DNA from: Geminicoccaceae bacterium
Lineage (GTDB): Bacteria; Pseudomonadota; Alphaproteobacteria; Geminicoccales; Geminicoccaceae
Reading direction: 5' to 3'
Length of the DNA stretch: 64,000 bases
NCBI GenBank assembly: GCA_028285265.1
Contig: JANQPX010000038.1
Location: forward strand, 1-64,000
Part shown: one piece after another, positions 8,936-17,585 of the stretch
How positions within the stretch are numbered: the stretch's first letter is position 1
How the letters are laid out: every line of letters starts with the position of its first letter
Translations under genes and position numbers: made by a program
Notes under the pieces: generated by a model
The model's input: only the letters and a program-made list of their open reading frames with translations
Told to the model about the DNA's origin: nothing
The model's database searches: none

Positions 8936-10275
8936 AACCGTCACAACAGGGATTTCGTATCGTCGTCGTCGATGATGATAAGGAGATGAGGCATTCCCTG
9001 AAACACCTCCTCACAAAGGCCGGCTGGCAGGTCGAGCTGTTTTCGAAGGCTGAAGACGTTGTAAGGCGAGTTGACGGCATCGATCCCGATGTAGTGCTTG
9101 CCGATGTTCGTATGCCAGGCATGAGTGGCATCGACCTCTTGGTCCAGCTTGCTGTCGGAGGGGCAGTTCCCGTCGTTCTCATATCGGCGCATGGTGATAT
9201 CCCCACCGCGGTCCAAGCAATGCAGCAAGGAGCCTATAGCTTTTTGGAGAAGCCATTTGATCCGAGGCGCCTCTTGAACATGCTGCAGCATGCAGCCGAC
9301 CAGCATCGCTTGCGTCGGGACACTGTAAGGTTAAAGCGTCGGCTCTGCGAGCTCTCTGGGCTCGATCGGATCTTACTCGGTGAAACCGATGTCCTTCGCG
9401 ATCTCCGGGAAGATATCGTCGATCTGAGTGCAGGCCATGCCAATGTATTGATCCTCGGTGAGACCGGCTCGGGCAAAGAACTGGTTGCACGCGCGCTCCA
9501 TGACTTGAGCCCGAGATCAAATCAGCCTTTCGTGGCGGTAAACTGCGCAGCATTTGCAGGATTGCACTTCGAAGAGACACTGTTCGGCAAAGCTGGGGCT
9601 ACTCGCGGCATGACAATGCAGGCCAATGGCGGCACGTTGTTTCTCGACGAGATCGGGAGTTGCTCCCTGGACGGTCAAGGCAAACTCCTGCGCGTCATCG
9701 AAACCAGGGAGGTTGTACCTGTCGGCGCGGATCAGCCGTGCAAGGTGGACATGCGTATTATCTCTGCGTCCAATGAGCGACTCGAACAGGCGATCGACGA
9801 CGGACGCTTTCGAAACGATCTCTTTTTTCGTCTGAACACGATCGTGATCGACTTACCGCCATTGCGTGAACGCCGGGACGACATACCGCTCCTCTACACC
9901 CATTTCCTAGAGGAGTATGCCAAGCTTTATGAGATCGCACCGCCAGAGTTAAGCGCTGACGATCTCTCTTCGCTCTTGACCCATCGCTGGCCTGGTAACG
10001 TTCGGGAACTTCGCCATGTCGCGGAGAGGCGAGTCCTTGCTGCGCGTCGCGGTCGCGGCTCCGTCGCTGAAGCCATCCGGCTTGATGACGGGACAAGCGA
10101 TGTGCCAGAAACCCTTCGTGAAGCCGTTGCAGCATTCGAGCGTCATCTCATCGGCAATGCCATTCGCGCCCATCAAGGAAGGATGGATACAGTCGCCGAG
10201 GCGCTGGGTATTGGTCGTCGCACATTGAACGAGAAGATCGTCAAGCTAGGCCTGAATAAAGCCAACCTTCTCTAA
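8932..10275 (+). CDS. dctD: DctD-like NtrC-family response regulator lacking the GAFTGA loop
   Basis: 447 residues from a TTG at 8932 that overlaps the dctB stop. Receiver domain at 1-120 with phospho-acceptor Asp58 (LADVRMPG) and Lys107 (EKPFDP). AAA+ domain about 145-370 with Walker A GETGSGKE (176-183) and Walker B GTLFLDEI (234-241). A Fis-type helix-turn-helix is at the C-terminus (DTVAEALGIGRRTLNEKI). Between LFG and GGTLF there are only 13 residues, where normal family members have about 21 including GAFTGA. The sigma-54 contact loop is therefore missing, as known for Rhodobacter capsulatus NtrC, which works with the housekeeping sigma factor. No GG-N10-GC promoter is visible before dctP. 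Confidence 0.88.
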   Translation: MKPSQQGFRIVVVDDDKEMRHSLKHLLTKAGWQVELFSKAEDVVRRVDGIDPDVVLADVRMPGMSGIDLLVQLAVGGAVPVVLISAHGDIPTAVQAMQQGAYSFLEKPFDPRRLLNMLQHAADQHRLRRDTVRLKRRLCELSGLDRILLGETDVLRDLREDIVDLSAGHANVLILGETGSGKELVARALHDLSPRSNQPFVAVNCAAFAGLHFEETLFGKAGATRGMTMQANGGTLFLDEIGSCSLDGQGKLLRVIETREVVPVGADQPCKVDMRIISASNERLEQAIDDGRFRNDLFFRLNTIVIDLPPLRERRDDIPLLYTHFLEEYAKLYEIAPPELSADDLSSLLTHRWPGNVRELRHVAERRVLAARRGRGSVAEAIRLDDGTSDVPETLREAVAAFERHLIGNAIRAHQGRMDTVAEALGIGRRTLNEKIVKLGLNKANLL

Positions 10276-10301
10276 GACCGGTCAAAAGTAGCTCTCTTCC
10301 A

Positions 10302-10326
10302 CCCTGCGGAGATCCGCAGGGCTTTT
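10302..10326 (+). terminator. Rho-independent terminator after dctD
   Basis: A perfect inverted repeat (CCCTGCGG / CCGCAGGG around AGAT, extendable by one pair) is followed by CTTTT. It separates the regulatory genes from the transporter genes, so dctP needs its own promoter in 10327-10427. Confidence 0.8.
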
Positions 10327-10427
10327 GTCGTGAACAGGCAATTTCCTTCATAAGTACCAGCGTTCAGCCAACTCTATGCTTCTCCGAGGCTTAACCAAAA
10401 CCAAGATCAACGCTCGGGAGCTAACTG

Positions 10428-11432
10428 ATGAAAAAGCCAGTTGTCACCGCAACGGCCCTTGCAGCCATCTCACTCATGGCCTCTGAAGCGGTCGCCACGG
10501 AATGGAACGTCTCACTTTGGGGCAAGCGCCGCGCATTTACCGAACATGTTGAAAAACTTGCAGAACTCGTTGCCAAAAAAACCGGTGGCGACTTCACACT
10601 GAACCTTTCCTATGGCGGCCTCTCTAAGAACAAAGAGAACCTGGACGGTATTTCGATCGGTGCCTTCGAGATGGCGCAATTCTGCGCGGGTTACCATGCC
10701 GATAAGAATCCATCGATCACTGTGCTTGAACTCCCCTTCCTCGGCGTCACAACGCTTGAACAGGAGATCGAGGTCTCAAAGGCTGTTTATGAGCACCCGG
10801 CAACGGCTCGGGATCTCGCTCGCTGGAACGCAACACTGCTCATGCCGTCACCGCTGCCGCAATACAACGTTATTGGTGTCGGCGACGCACCGAAGACACT
10901 TGAAGATTTCCAGGGTCTCACCGTGCGAGCGACGGGCGGGATCGGCAAAGCCATGGAGGCGGTCGGCGCCGTACCGACGTCGATGTCGGCTACCGAGGTT
11001 CGACAGGCCATGGACTCAGGCGTCGTCCGGGCCGTGTCCTTTGCCCCCCATGCCCATCTCTCCTTCGGCACGATTGAGAACGCAACGTGGTGGACGACGA
11101 ACCTCAACCCGGGAACCGTTAACTGTCCGGTCGTTGTCAACTCCGATGCTTTGGATGCTTTGACCGACGATGAACGCGAAGCTCTCTTAGGCTCGGTGGA
11201 CGAAGCGCTAGACCACTATGTCGAGTTCTACAACAATAACACGATGGCCAAATGGGCACCAACGCTCAATGAAAAAGGCATTGAGCAAGTGACCTTTGAT
11301 GATGCTTCACTAATGGCTTTCCGCGATGCTGTTGCGGGCCCCGCGGCCGATGCATGGGTGGAAGATAACAAGAAGCGCGGATTGCCAGCTGAAGAACTCC
11401 TGCAACTCGTGCTCACCACAATCACGAAGTAA
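10428..11432 (+). CDS. dctP: TRAP transporter solute-binding protein DctP
   Basis: 334 residues with a signal peptide (1 to about 23, cleavage after AVATE). It matches the DctP family of periplasmic binding proteins: N-terminal strand WNVSLWGKRR, the region LSKNKENLDGISIGAFEMAQF, and FQGLTVRATGGIGKAMEAVGAVPTS, which contains the conserved Arg that binds the substrate carboxylate. It delivers an organic acid to the DctQ-DctM membrane pair. Ribosome binding site CGGGAG lies before ATG 10428. The substrate is probably a carboxylate controlled through DctB; which acid cannot be read from sequence. A stem-loop separates it from dctQ and may keep the binding protein more abundant than the membrane parts. 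Confidence 0.9.
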   Translation: MKKPVVTATALAAISLMASEAVATEWNVSLWGKRRAFTEHVEKLAELVAKKTGGDFTLNLSYGGLSKNKENLDGISIGAFEMAQFCAGYHADKNPSITVLELPFLGVTTLEQEIEVSKAVYEHPATARDLARWNATLLMPSPLPQYNVIGVGDAPKTLEDFQGLTVRATGGIGKAMEAVGAVPTSMSATEVRQAMDSGVVRAVSFAPHAHLSFGTIENATWWTTNLNPGTVNCPVVVNSDALDALTDDEREALLGSVDEALDHYVEFYNNNTMAKWAPTLNEKGIEQVTFDDASLMAFRDAVAGPAADAWVEDNKKRGLPAEELLQLVLTTITK

Positions 11433-11460
11433 CACTCCGCGTCGCTGCAGCGATAAGAAC

Positions 11461-11492
11461 GACCCGCCACGTCGCTCGCCCTGCGGCGGGTC
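11461..11492 (+). other. Intercistronic stem-loop between dctP and dctQ
   Basis: GACCCGC and GCGGGTC form a 7-bp GC-rich stem around an 18-base loop, without a T tract. Such hairpins after binding-protein genes often protect upstream mRNA or partly terminate. This role is inferred. Confidence 0.5.
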
Positions 11493-11583
11493 GTCATCTC
11501 CAACAAATCTCGCGCATCGAAGCGTATGGGCTCCGATCAATAAGGATAGATCATGATCGAACCCGACCACAAGGGAGGCTTGG

Positions 11584-12225
11584 ATGGCTGTGTCATCGTC
11601 GGTACGGGCTGATGGCAGTAGGCTTAGCCAGCTGGATCGTGCCCTTCATCGTCTAGAAACTTGTCTTGCGTTGATAGGGGGCCTAGCCGTTTTCACCCTG
11701 ATGCTTCTCGCCGTGATCAGCGTCGGCGGCCGCAATCTCTTGAACCAGCCGCTGCCCGGCTATGTCGACTGGATCGAACAAGCGATGCCTCTGATTGCCT
11801 TCCTTGGCGTCGCCTACTGCCAGCGACTGGGAGGGCACATCCGCATGGACATTTTCATCAGTCAGCTCCGTGGCCGCCCTCTTTGGATCGCTGAATTCCT
11901 TTCTACGTCCGCGATCCTTCTCCTCATTTTTTTGTTGGTCTGGGGGAGCTATGCACATTTTGAGCGTTCCTTCGACTCAGCCGCGCCACTTTGGAGTCGC
12001 GATTCTAGTCTCGACATTGGCCTTCCGCTTTGGCCAGCTAAGCTTTTAGCTCCAATCGCATTTTCCGTGCTCTGCCTTCGCCTAGTACTGCAGCTTTGGG
12101 GATATGGCCGCGCAATCTTGAGTGGCGAAACATCCCCCATCGCGATACCGCTGATCGAGGATGCCGCGACGCTTGCTGCTAACGAGGCAGACAGCGTTTC
12201 AGGCTTCGAGCAAGGATCCCGCTGA
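11584..12225 (+). CDS. dctQ: TRAP transporter small membrane subunit DctQ
   Basis: 213 residues with four hydrophobic segments (about 33-53, 65-82, 100-121, 153-172) and the DctQ signature (ISVGGRNLLNQPLPGYVDWIEQAMPLIAFLGVAYCQRLGGHIRMD, the conserved helix 2-3 region). It pairs with DctM in the inner membrane to form the sodium-driven TRAP permease. Ribosome binding site AGGGAGG stands before ATG 11584. The stop shares a base with the dctM start (TGATG), so the two are translationally coupled. The extra acidic C-terminal tail of about 30 residues is somewhat long for the family. Confidence 0.9.
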   Translation: MAVSSSVRADGSRLSQLDRALHRLETCLALIGGLAVFTLMLLAVISVGGRNLLNQPLPGYVDWIEQAMPLIAFLGVAYCQRLGGHIRMDIFISQLRGRPLWIAEFLSTSAILLLIFLLVWGSYAHFERSFDSAAPLWSRDSSLDIGLPLWPAKLLAPIAFSVLCLRLVLQLWGYGRAILSGETSPIAIPLIEDAATLAANEADSVSGFEQGSR

Positions 12226-13637
12226 TGGATCCAATCGACATTGGCCTTATCGTATCCGGTCTCCTCCTTTTGATGGTCGTCCTCGGCATGCGGGTAGCCT
12301 TCGCCGCCGGGCTCGCTGGAGTGATTGGCTTGGTTTGGATTTTCTGGGCCAAGAAGGGCTATGCACCCGACGATTTTTTTGGGGCGCTAACGGTCGCGAC
12401 GAAAACGGCAGGCCAGGTTCCCCACTCCAAAGTTGCCAGCCAGGCCCTCTCGCTCATTCCAACCTTCATCTTGATCGGCTATCTCGCTTATTATGCCGGT
12501 CTCACCAAGGCTTTGTTCGAAGCGGCGAAACGCTGGGTCGGCTGGCTGCCTGGCGGCCTCGGCGTATCGACTGTCTTCGCGACCGCAGGGTTCGCTGCAG
12601 TCTCAGGCGCCTCAGTCGCCACATCAGCGGTTTTTGCTCGCATCGCCATCCCAGAGATGTTGAGCATTGGATACGACAGGCGCTTCGCTGCCGGCGTGGT
12701 CGCGTCTGCCGGCACCCTCGCTTCGCTAATCCCACCGTCGGCGATTCTCGTCATTTACGCCATCATCGTAGAACAGGACGTCGGCGCTCTTTTACTTGCG
12801 GGCTTTCTGCCTGGCGCCTTCTCTGCCGTCATCTATGGCGGTCTGGTCATCGGTATGGCTCTTCTTTTCACGGACCTCGGACCTCCGGTCTCTGGCTTTT
12901 CCTGGTCGGAGCGTTTCGCCGCTCTACCAGGAGCTTTTCCCATTATCTTTGTTGTCTTCATCATCATCTTCTTCATCTACAATCCGTTTGGTGGCGATGC
13001 CTGGGGTACGCCAACAGAAGGTGGTGCACTCGGCGCCTTTGTCGTCTTTGTCATGGCACTCGCCCGCGGCATGCGCTGGCGAGAGCTCAAAAGCGCTCTT
13101 CTCGAGACCGCCAAGCTCTCCGTCGTTATCTTCACGATCATTTGGGGCGTGCTCATCTATGTGCGATTCTTGGGCTTTGCCGATCTGCCGAACACCTTTT
13201 CCGAATGGATCACGTCACTCGATCAAAGCCCCATGCTCACCTTGATACTGATCCTGTTAGCCTACGCCGTTCTCGGCATGTTTATGGATGCGATCGGCAT
13301 GCTGCTTTTGACACTACCTGTAGTGTTCCCAGCGGTCATTGCACTGAATGGTGGCGAAGGCGTGACCGCTGCCGACAGTGCCTTCGGTATGTCCAGTGTC
13401 AGTTGTGCAATTTGGTTCGGGATCATCGTCGTCAAAATGGCCGAGCTGTGCTTGATTACACCGCCGATCGGCCTCAATTGTTTCGTGGTCGCAAGTGTAC
13501 ATCCAGATATTTCGGTGCACGATGTGTTCCGCGGCGCCGCTCCCTTTTTCGTCGCTGACGCGCTCACGATCGCCGGCCTTATTACATTTCCTTCGATCGT
13601 TCTCTATTTGCCCAGCATACTCATAGGAGTTGGATAG
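12225..13637 (+). CDS. dctM: TRAP transporter large permease DctM
   Basis: 470 residues, highly hydrophobic with about 12 membrane segments. The DctM signature is visible: SGASVATSAVFARIAIPEM, then ASAGTLASLIPPSAILVIYAII, and GMFMDAIGMLLLTLPVVFP in the C-terminal half. It is the channel-forming subunit that carries the solute released by DctP, driven by sodium. It starts in a TGATG overlap with dctQ and ends the operon. No terminator is evident behind it, only an AT-rich gap. Confidence 0.93.
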   Translation: MDPIDIGLIVSGLLLLMVVLGMRVAFAAGLAGVIGLVWIFWAKKGYAPDDFFGALTVATKTAGQVPHSKVASQALSLIPTFILIGYLAYYAGLTKALFEAAKRWVGWLPGGLGVSTVFATAGFAAVSGASVATSAVFARIAIPEMLSIGYDRRFAAGVVASAGTLASLIPPSAILVIYAIIVEQDVGALLLAGFLPGAFSAVIYGGLVIGMALLFTDLGPPVSGFSWSERFAALPGAFPIIFVVFIIIFFIYNPFGGDAWGTPTEGGALGAFVVFVMALARGMRWRELKSALLETAKLSVVIFTIIWGVLIYVRFLGFADLPNTFSEWITSLDQSPMLTLILILLAYAVLGMFMDAIGMLLLTLPVVFPAVIALNGGEGVTAADSAFGMSSVSCAIWFGIIVVKMAELCLITPPIGLNCFVVASVHPDISVHDVFRGAAPFFVADALTIAGLITFPSIVLYLPSILIGVG

Positions 13638-13928
13638 GCCATCTCGATGAGATATTTCTCGAACCGATGAGTCACAACATTAGTATTTAAGCCCTTTCTT
13701 CCGTCAAAAGCTAAGTTTTACAATTTTTAATTCAGTCATTATTTTCATCGACGATCTTGGTCGCATTCGATTGACACCTCATAGCCCCAATTCCTTCACC
13801 TCTTCCGCTGCAAGACCTTAGATTTGTTATCAACGTCAAATGAGCTGGGTTGACTACGAACCGTATCGAGAGATGCTGGGTAGAGAAAAGCTGGCGTTTG
13901 CACCGGCTAACCAGGGAGGGAAATCAAC
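13638..13928. other. AT-rich intergenic region upstream of the OsmC-like gene
   Basis: No gene seen. The first half is AT-rich. A TTGACA at about 13770 and a TTGAC at about 13850 could be -35 elements for the OsmC-like gene, but I cannot pair either with a convincing -10. Confidence 0.35.
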
Positions 13929-14450
13929 ATGGCTGAAACAGTGACCGCAACGCTTAATGATGTGGACATTGAACGCGTTGCCAGCCTAGCGAAAAAGATC
14001 CAGGACGAGCCAGACGTCGCCGAAACCAAGTGGCGTGCAGAGATCGCTTGGAAAGGCGGATTTCGGTCTGAAGCCACGATTCGCGACTTCGGGTCGACGA
14101 GGTCTGATGAGCCCGATCAACTCGGCGGCACCAATACTGGTCCAAATCCCGTCGAACAGGTGCTAGGTGCCCTTGGGAACTGCCTTGCTGTGGGCTATGC
14201 GGCAAATGCCACGGCGATGGGTATCACCATCAACGGCCTCACCATTAAGGTCGAGGGTGATCTCGACCTCCACACGTTTCTCGGGCTGAAAGAGGGAAAC
14301 GCGGGATTCTCGCATATCACAGCCAAGGTCGAACTCGATAGCGATGCGTCAGCTGAGGATCTTCAGGCTTTGCATGCCAAGGTGACCAGCACATCGCCCG
14401 TTGGGCATACGCTCAATCGTGCTGTGCCGGTCGACGTTGAGCTGGCCTGA
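13929..14450 (+). CDS. OsmC/Ohr-superfamily protein
   Basis: 173 residues. The C-terminal two thirds follow the OsmC fold: DQLGGTNTGPNPVEQVLGALGNCLAVGYAANA, where the Cys sits on the central helix, then strands and a final TSTSPVGHTLNRAVPVDVEL. OsmC and Ohr reduce organic hydroperoxides with two cysteines. Only the first Cys is present here and the second position reads SPVG, as in the less understood YhfA/SACOL1771-like branch, so peroxidase activity is doubtful. Strong ribosome binding site GGGAGGG before ATG 13929. Likely cytoplasmic and monocistronic. Confidence 0.85.
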   Translation: MAETVTATLNDVDIERVASLAKKIQDEPDVAETKWRAEIAWKGGFRSEATIRDFGSTRSDEPDQLGGTNTGPNPVEQVLGALGNCLAVGYAANATAMGITINGLTIKVEGDLDLHTFLGLKEGNAGFSHITAKVELDSDASAEDLQALHAKVTSTSPVGHTLNRAVPVDVELA

Positions 14451-14649
14451 CTCGTGGAAAGGTACTTCAGGTTTCTTTCTTCGTTTAAACGCAGGTCGTC
14501 TTACCCCTTGGGCTGTGGGAATACGACATCCGACCCTGTCCGAACATAACAGTTAACGGCCGGAGTCGGATGATCCATCGGCAAAGGAGTGTCGCTATGA
14601 ACAACAAACGAGCTTCGGCTGATCGTCAGTGGATTGTGGGTCCGTGACC

Positions 14650-14678
14650 GACCTAGAAGGCTGCAAGCCTTCTAGGTC
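14650..14678. other. Perfect 12-bp stem-loop in a gene-free gap
   Basis: GACCTAGAAGGC and GCCTTCTAGGTC pair perfectly around a 5-base loop. There is no T tract on either strand. It lies in the 14451-14754 gap between the OsmC-like gene and the convergent ggt, about 77 bases past the ggt stop. It might serve both genes as a transcript end. A 16-codon open frame with a good AGGAG site (14597-14647) lies just before it on the plus strand; I do not call it a gene. Nothing else is seen in the gap. Confidence 0.55.
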
Positions 14679-14754
14679 TAAATCACCTTCGCCATGATCG
14701 GGATATTCCTCGCTGCATCATGTCGGTGTTGATGTCGGGGCTCGTTTGAATGCC

Positions 14755-16542
14755 TCAGCGTCCGCCTACAGCACCATCACGGCGTTTATCCGCACCGCCT
14801 ATGAGGCCTTCTTCAGTAATCTGAATGATTGAGAGTCCACTCGTGAGAGCCCGGATCGAGATCGGATGACCAAGCGCCACCAAACCTGCCTCAAGGCTAG
14901 CAGCGTCACCTGGGCCAGTGATCCCAGGCAGCGCTTCCTCCAATTCCGTATCACCATTTCGATTGCCGTAATGCGGAATGTTGATGGCCTCCTGAGGGTC
15001 GAGCTCAAAGTCGATCATATTGATGATCGATTGTGCGGTATAACCGATGATGCGGGAGCCACCTGGTGAACCCGTGAGGAATGCGACGTCACCATCCGCA
15101 TCAAATATGATCGTAGGTGACATCGAACTTCTCGGTCGCTTGCCTGCCTGCACTCGATTAGCGATCGGATTACCTTCGGCGTCAGCAGGTCGGAACGAAA
15201 AGTCAGTGAGTTCATTGTTCAGAAGAAATCCTTCAATCATGACACCGTTACCGAAAGAGCTTTCGATGGTCGTCGTCATGGACAGCGCATTGCCATAACG
15301 GTCAACAATAGAGATGTGACTCGTACCGCTGGATTTTGCGCGATAATCCGCTGCTCTTGTGGAATCGGCACCCGGCGGCAAGCCTGGTACAGCCTGACCT
15401 AGATCTCGACCTGGATCGATCAAGGCCGACCGGCTGGCAAGGTAGTCATCGTTGAGTAGACCTGCGATCGGCACTGAGACAAAATCGGAATCAGCAACGT
15501 ACAAGTTGCGATCGGCAAAGGCTAATCGTCCAGCCTGAGCGAATAGATGAGCAGCCTCAACGCTAATGGGTTCCAGGGCGCCGAGATCAAAAGGCCTGAG
15601 AATCCCCAGAATTTGACCAACGGCAATACCTCCGGAAGACGGTGGCCCCATACCACAGACATCAAAGCTTCGATACTCGACACATACTGGTTCACGCTCG
15701 ATTACACGATAGTCGGCAAGATCCATTGCGCTTAGATCGCCAGGAATGTTCAGATCATTGGCTACCGCTTCCACGATGGCATCCGCGATGTCGCCATTAT
15801 AGAAAGTGTCGGCCCCATATTTGGCGAGTTGCGCCAGCGTTTCGGCGTAGGGCAGGTTACGGACGACCGTTCCAGCGGGTTTAGCCGTACCATCGGGATT
15901 GACGAAATACTCGAACGACGTTGGATCACGGAAGAACAGGCGCGGACCATCTTCAGGATTGAAACCCAGCAGGCCAGCGACCTGTGTGCTCGTCCTCTCC
16001 GTCAATTCAAAGCCATCGACCGCGAGGCGCGCTGCTGGCACAAAAAGTGCCCGCCAAGACAACCGACCATACTGATCATGCATGTACTCCATCAGTCGAG
16101 GCACACCTGGCACTCCCACGGATAGTCCGCTTTGCCAGGCATTGAGGAAACCGATGGACTCGCCTTCTTCATCGAGAAAGCGCTCACCTGTGGCACTTAA
16201 CGGCGCCGTTTCGCGTGCATCAACTGTCGTCAGCCTGCCGGTTTTCGCATCGTAGTAGACGACGAATGCACCACCACCAAGACCACTCGATTGAGGCTCG
16301 ACAAGCCCAAGCACGGTTTGTGCGGCGACCATCGCATCAACTGCCGTCCCTCCGCGCCTGAGGACATGCGCGCCGGCCTCCGTAGCCAGAGGGTTGGCCG
16401 TGACCACCATCTCTTTTTGGGTGATGACCGCTTCTGCTAAGGACTGCGCACTCGCGGTCGATGTTAGAGGACCCTGATGTATAACAGCAAACCCCATCGC
16501 CAGCACGAGCGCTGAAAAGCCGCTTGTCCTTTCAAGCCTCAT
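14755..16542 (-). CDS. ggt: Gamma-glutamyltranspeptidase, periplasmic
   Basis: 595 residues with a signal peptide (1 to about 32, ending SASAQ). GGT cleaves gamma-glutamyl bonds of glutathione and related compounds in the periplasm, after autocatalytic splitting of the precursor. The sequence is full length for the family: N-terminal ATEAGAHVLRRGGTAVDAMVA, SGLGGGAFVVYYD and Arg110 for glutamate binding, then the processing site with catalytic Thr407 (SSGTSH), and the small-subunit loop GSPGGSRI near 490. Start ATG 16542 has a perfect GGGAGGG site five bases upstream. It appears to be monocistronic. A role in glutathione salvage is inferred from the family. Confidence 0.95.
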   Translation of the reverse strand: MRLERTSGFSALVLAMGFAVIHQGPLTSTASAQSLAEAVITQKEMVVTANPLATEAGAHVLRRGGTAVDAMVAAQTVLGLVEPQSSGLGGGAFVVYYDAKTGRLTTVDARETAPLSATGERFLDEEGESIGFLNAWQSGLSVGVPGVPRLMEYMHDQYGRLSWRALFVPAARLAVDGFELTERTSTQVAGLLGFNPEDGPRLFFRDPTSFEYFVNPDGTAKPAGTVVRNLPYAETLAQLAKYGADTFYNGDIADAIVEAVANDLNIPGDLSAMDLADYRVIEREPVCVEYRSFDVCGMGPPSSGGIAVGQILGILRPFDLGALEPISVEAAHLFAQAGRLAFADRNLYVADSDFVSVPIAGLLNDDYLASRSALIDPGRDLGQAVPGLPPGADSTRAADYRAKSSGTSHISIVDRYGNALSMTTTIESSFGNGVMIEGFLLNNELTDFSFRPADAEGNPIANRVQAGKRPRSSMSPTIIFDADGDVAFLTGSPGGSRIIGYTAQSIINMIDFELDPQEAINIPHYGNRNGDTELEEALPGITGPGDAASLEAGLVALGHPISIRALTSGLSIIQITEEGLIGGADKRRDGAVGGR

Positions 16543-16942
16543 TGAAACCCTCCCTGAAAGTCACACATCGGTTGAGTGGCACATTTGGCGCCGTATCTTG
16601 AGACGCGCCCTCATTCTAACGACAAGACCGCACGCGACGCTCAATTGGCCCATCTCGCGAACGAATGCTCTCTAGATTGAGTTGTGGCGTCCTGAACTCA
16701 GGACAAGCACCAATCCTCGATCCTGACGTCCAAGCGCTGAATTTCGATGTTGATCGAGGCCTGCAGTCAGTTGGATCAGGCAAGACGGTCGCCGGTACCA
16801 ACCTCTTCCCTTCTCCTTGGCACGCGTTAATCCCGCGGCGATGATCGGAATGACTTTTATTAGGCCTTAAGCACACCTATCGGCAACTGCCATCCGACAG
16901 GGTCTTTTAGGCATCTGGCGCCCCTCATGTCAGACTTCGACA
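16543..16942. other. Intergenic region upstream of ggt
   Basis: About 400 bases without a supported gene. It should hold the ggt promoter and the 3' end of the upstream membrane protein transcript. Open frames here lack any family resemblance. Confidence 0.4.
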
Positions 16943-17560
16943 TTAGTCCGCGAGAGGCATGGTCGAAGGAGACGTTGCCCGATTGGTCCGCACGTTCAGA
17001 TCGGATATGACCCTGATGGTCGCAATGACGACGAGAACACAAAGCGCTGCCTTCGAAACCGTCTCCATCGTGCCCTCGATCAGGACCGCGTGAACAACTG
17101 TTCCAACGACGATGACGACGACGAGGAAGGTATGACCCAGGCGCCATGTCCGCGGCCGCAGCCGCCTTCGGAGCCAAGCCAACAACGCGACGGCGGCGAT
17201 CGCCCACATGGCCACCACCCCCCAAGCGGAAAAGGGTGTTGGTGACACAAAAAGCAGCGCATCAACTACGTCCGGCGGACTCGTGATCCAAAGGCCACCG
17301 ACATGGATCGCCACTGTCACAACCAAGGTGCCTCCAACCCAACGATGGGCTCGACGTCCCCTGCGTGTCGCCAGCCCTGGCAAATACCCGCCGATCAATA
17401 AAGGTTGAACCAGCAAAAGCGCGAGTGCGACAACACCAGCAAATCCAGCCACGATGTAAACTGGATCACGCCAAGCAAGCAGTGGGCTTACCGCCGCCGC
17501 GGCGATTGGCCCAGCGACAGCGATCACGAGGGCAACCCAGATCAAAGTTGTCCGAGCCAC
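16943..17560 (-). CDS. Ferric-reductase-like membrane protein
   Basis: 205 residues, start GTG 17560 with AGAGGTAG upstream. About six hydrophobic segments. His residues sit in membrane-helix contexts (AHRWVGGTLVVTVAIHVGGLW and RLGHTFLVVVIVVGTVVHAVLIEG), spaced as in b-heme ferric-reductase-like/YedZ transmembrane domains. It probably carries heme b and passes electrons across the inner membrane, though no NAD or FAD domain is attached. It lies 25 bases after a Tat-exported protein on the same strand, so the two probably work together. Function is inferred from topology and His placement only. Confidence 0.7.
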   Translation of the reverse strand: MARTTLIWVALVIAVAGPIAAAAVSPLLAWRDPVYIVAGFAGVVALALLLVQPLLIGGYLPGLATRRGRRAHRWVGGTLVVTVAIHVGGLWITSPPDVVDALLFVSPTPFSAWGVVAMWAIAAVALLAWLRRRLRPRTWRLGHTFLVVVIVVGTVVHAVLIEGTMETVSKAALCVLVVIATIRVISDLNVRTNRATSPSTMPLAD

Positions 17561-17585
17561 GTGCCTACCTCTAAAATCCGACTAA

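Noticed and set aside
12161..13558. 465-codon plus-strand frame overlapping dctM
   Set aside because: Arg/His/Ser/Cys-rich text typical of a shadow frame; dctM in the other frame has all family motifs.
14597..14647. 16-codon frame with a good AGGAG site
   Set aside because: Too short to support; possible leader peptide only.
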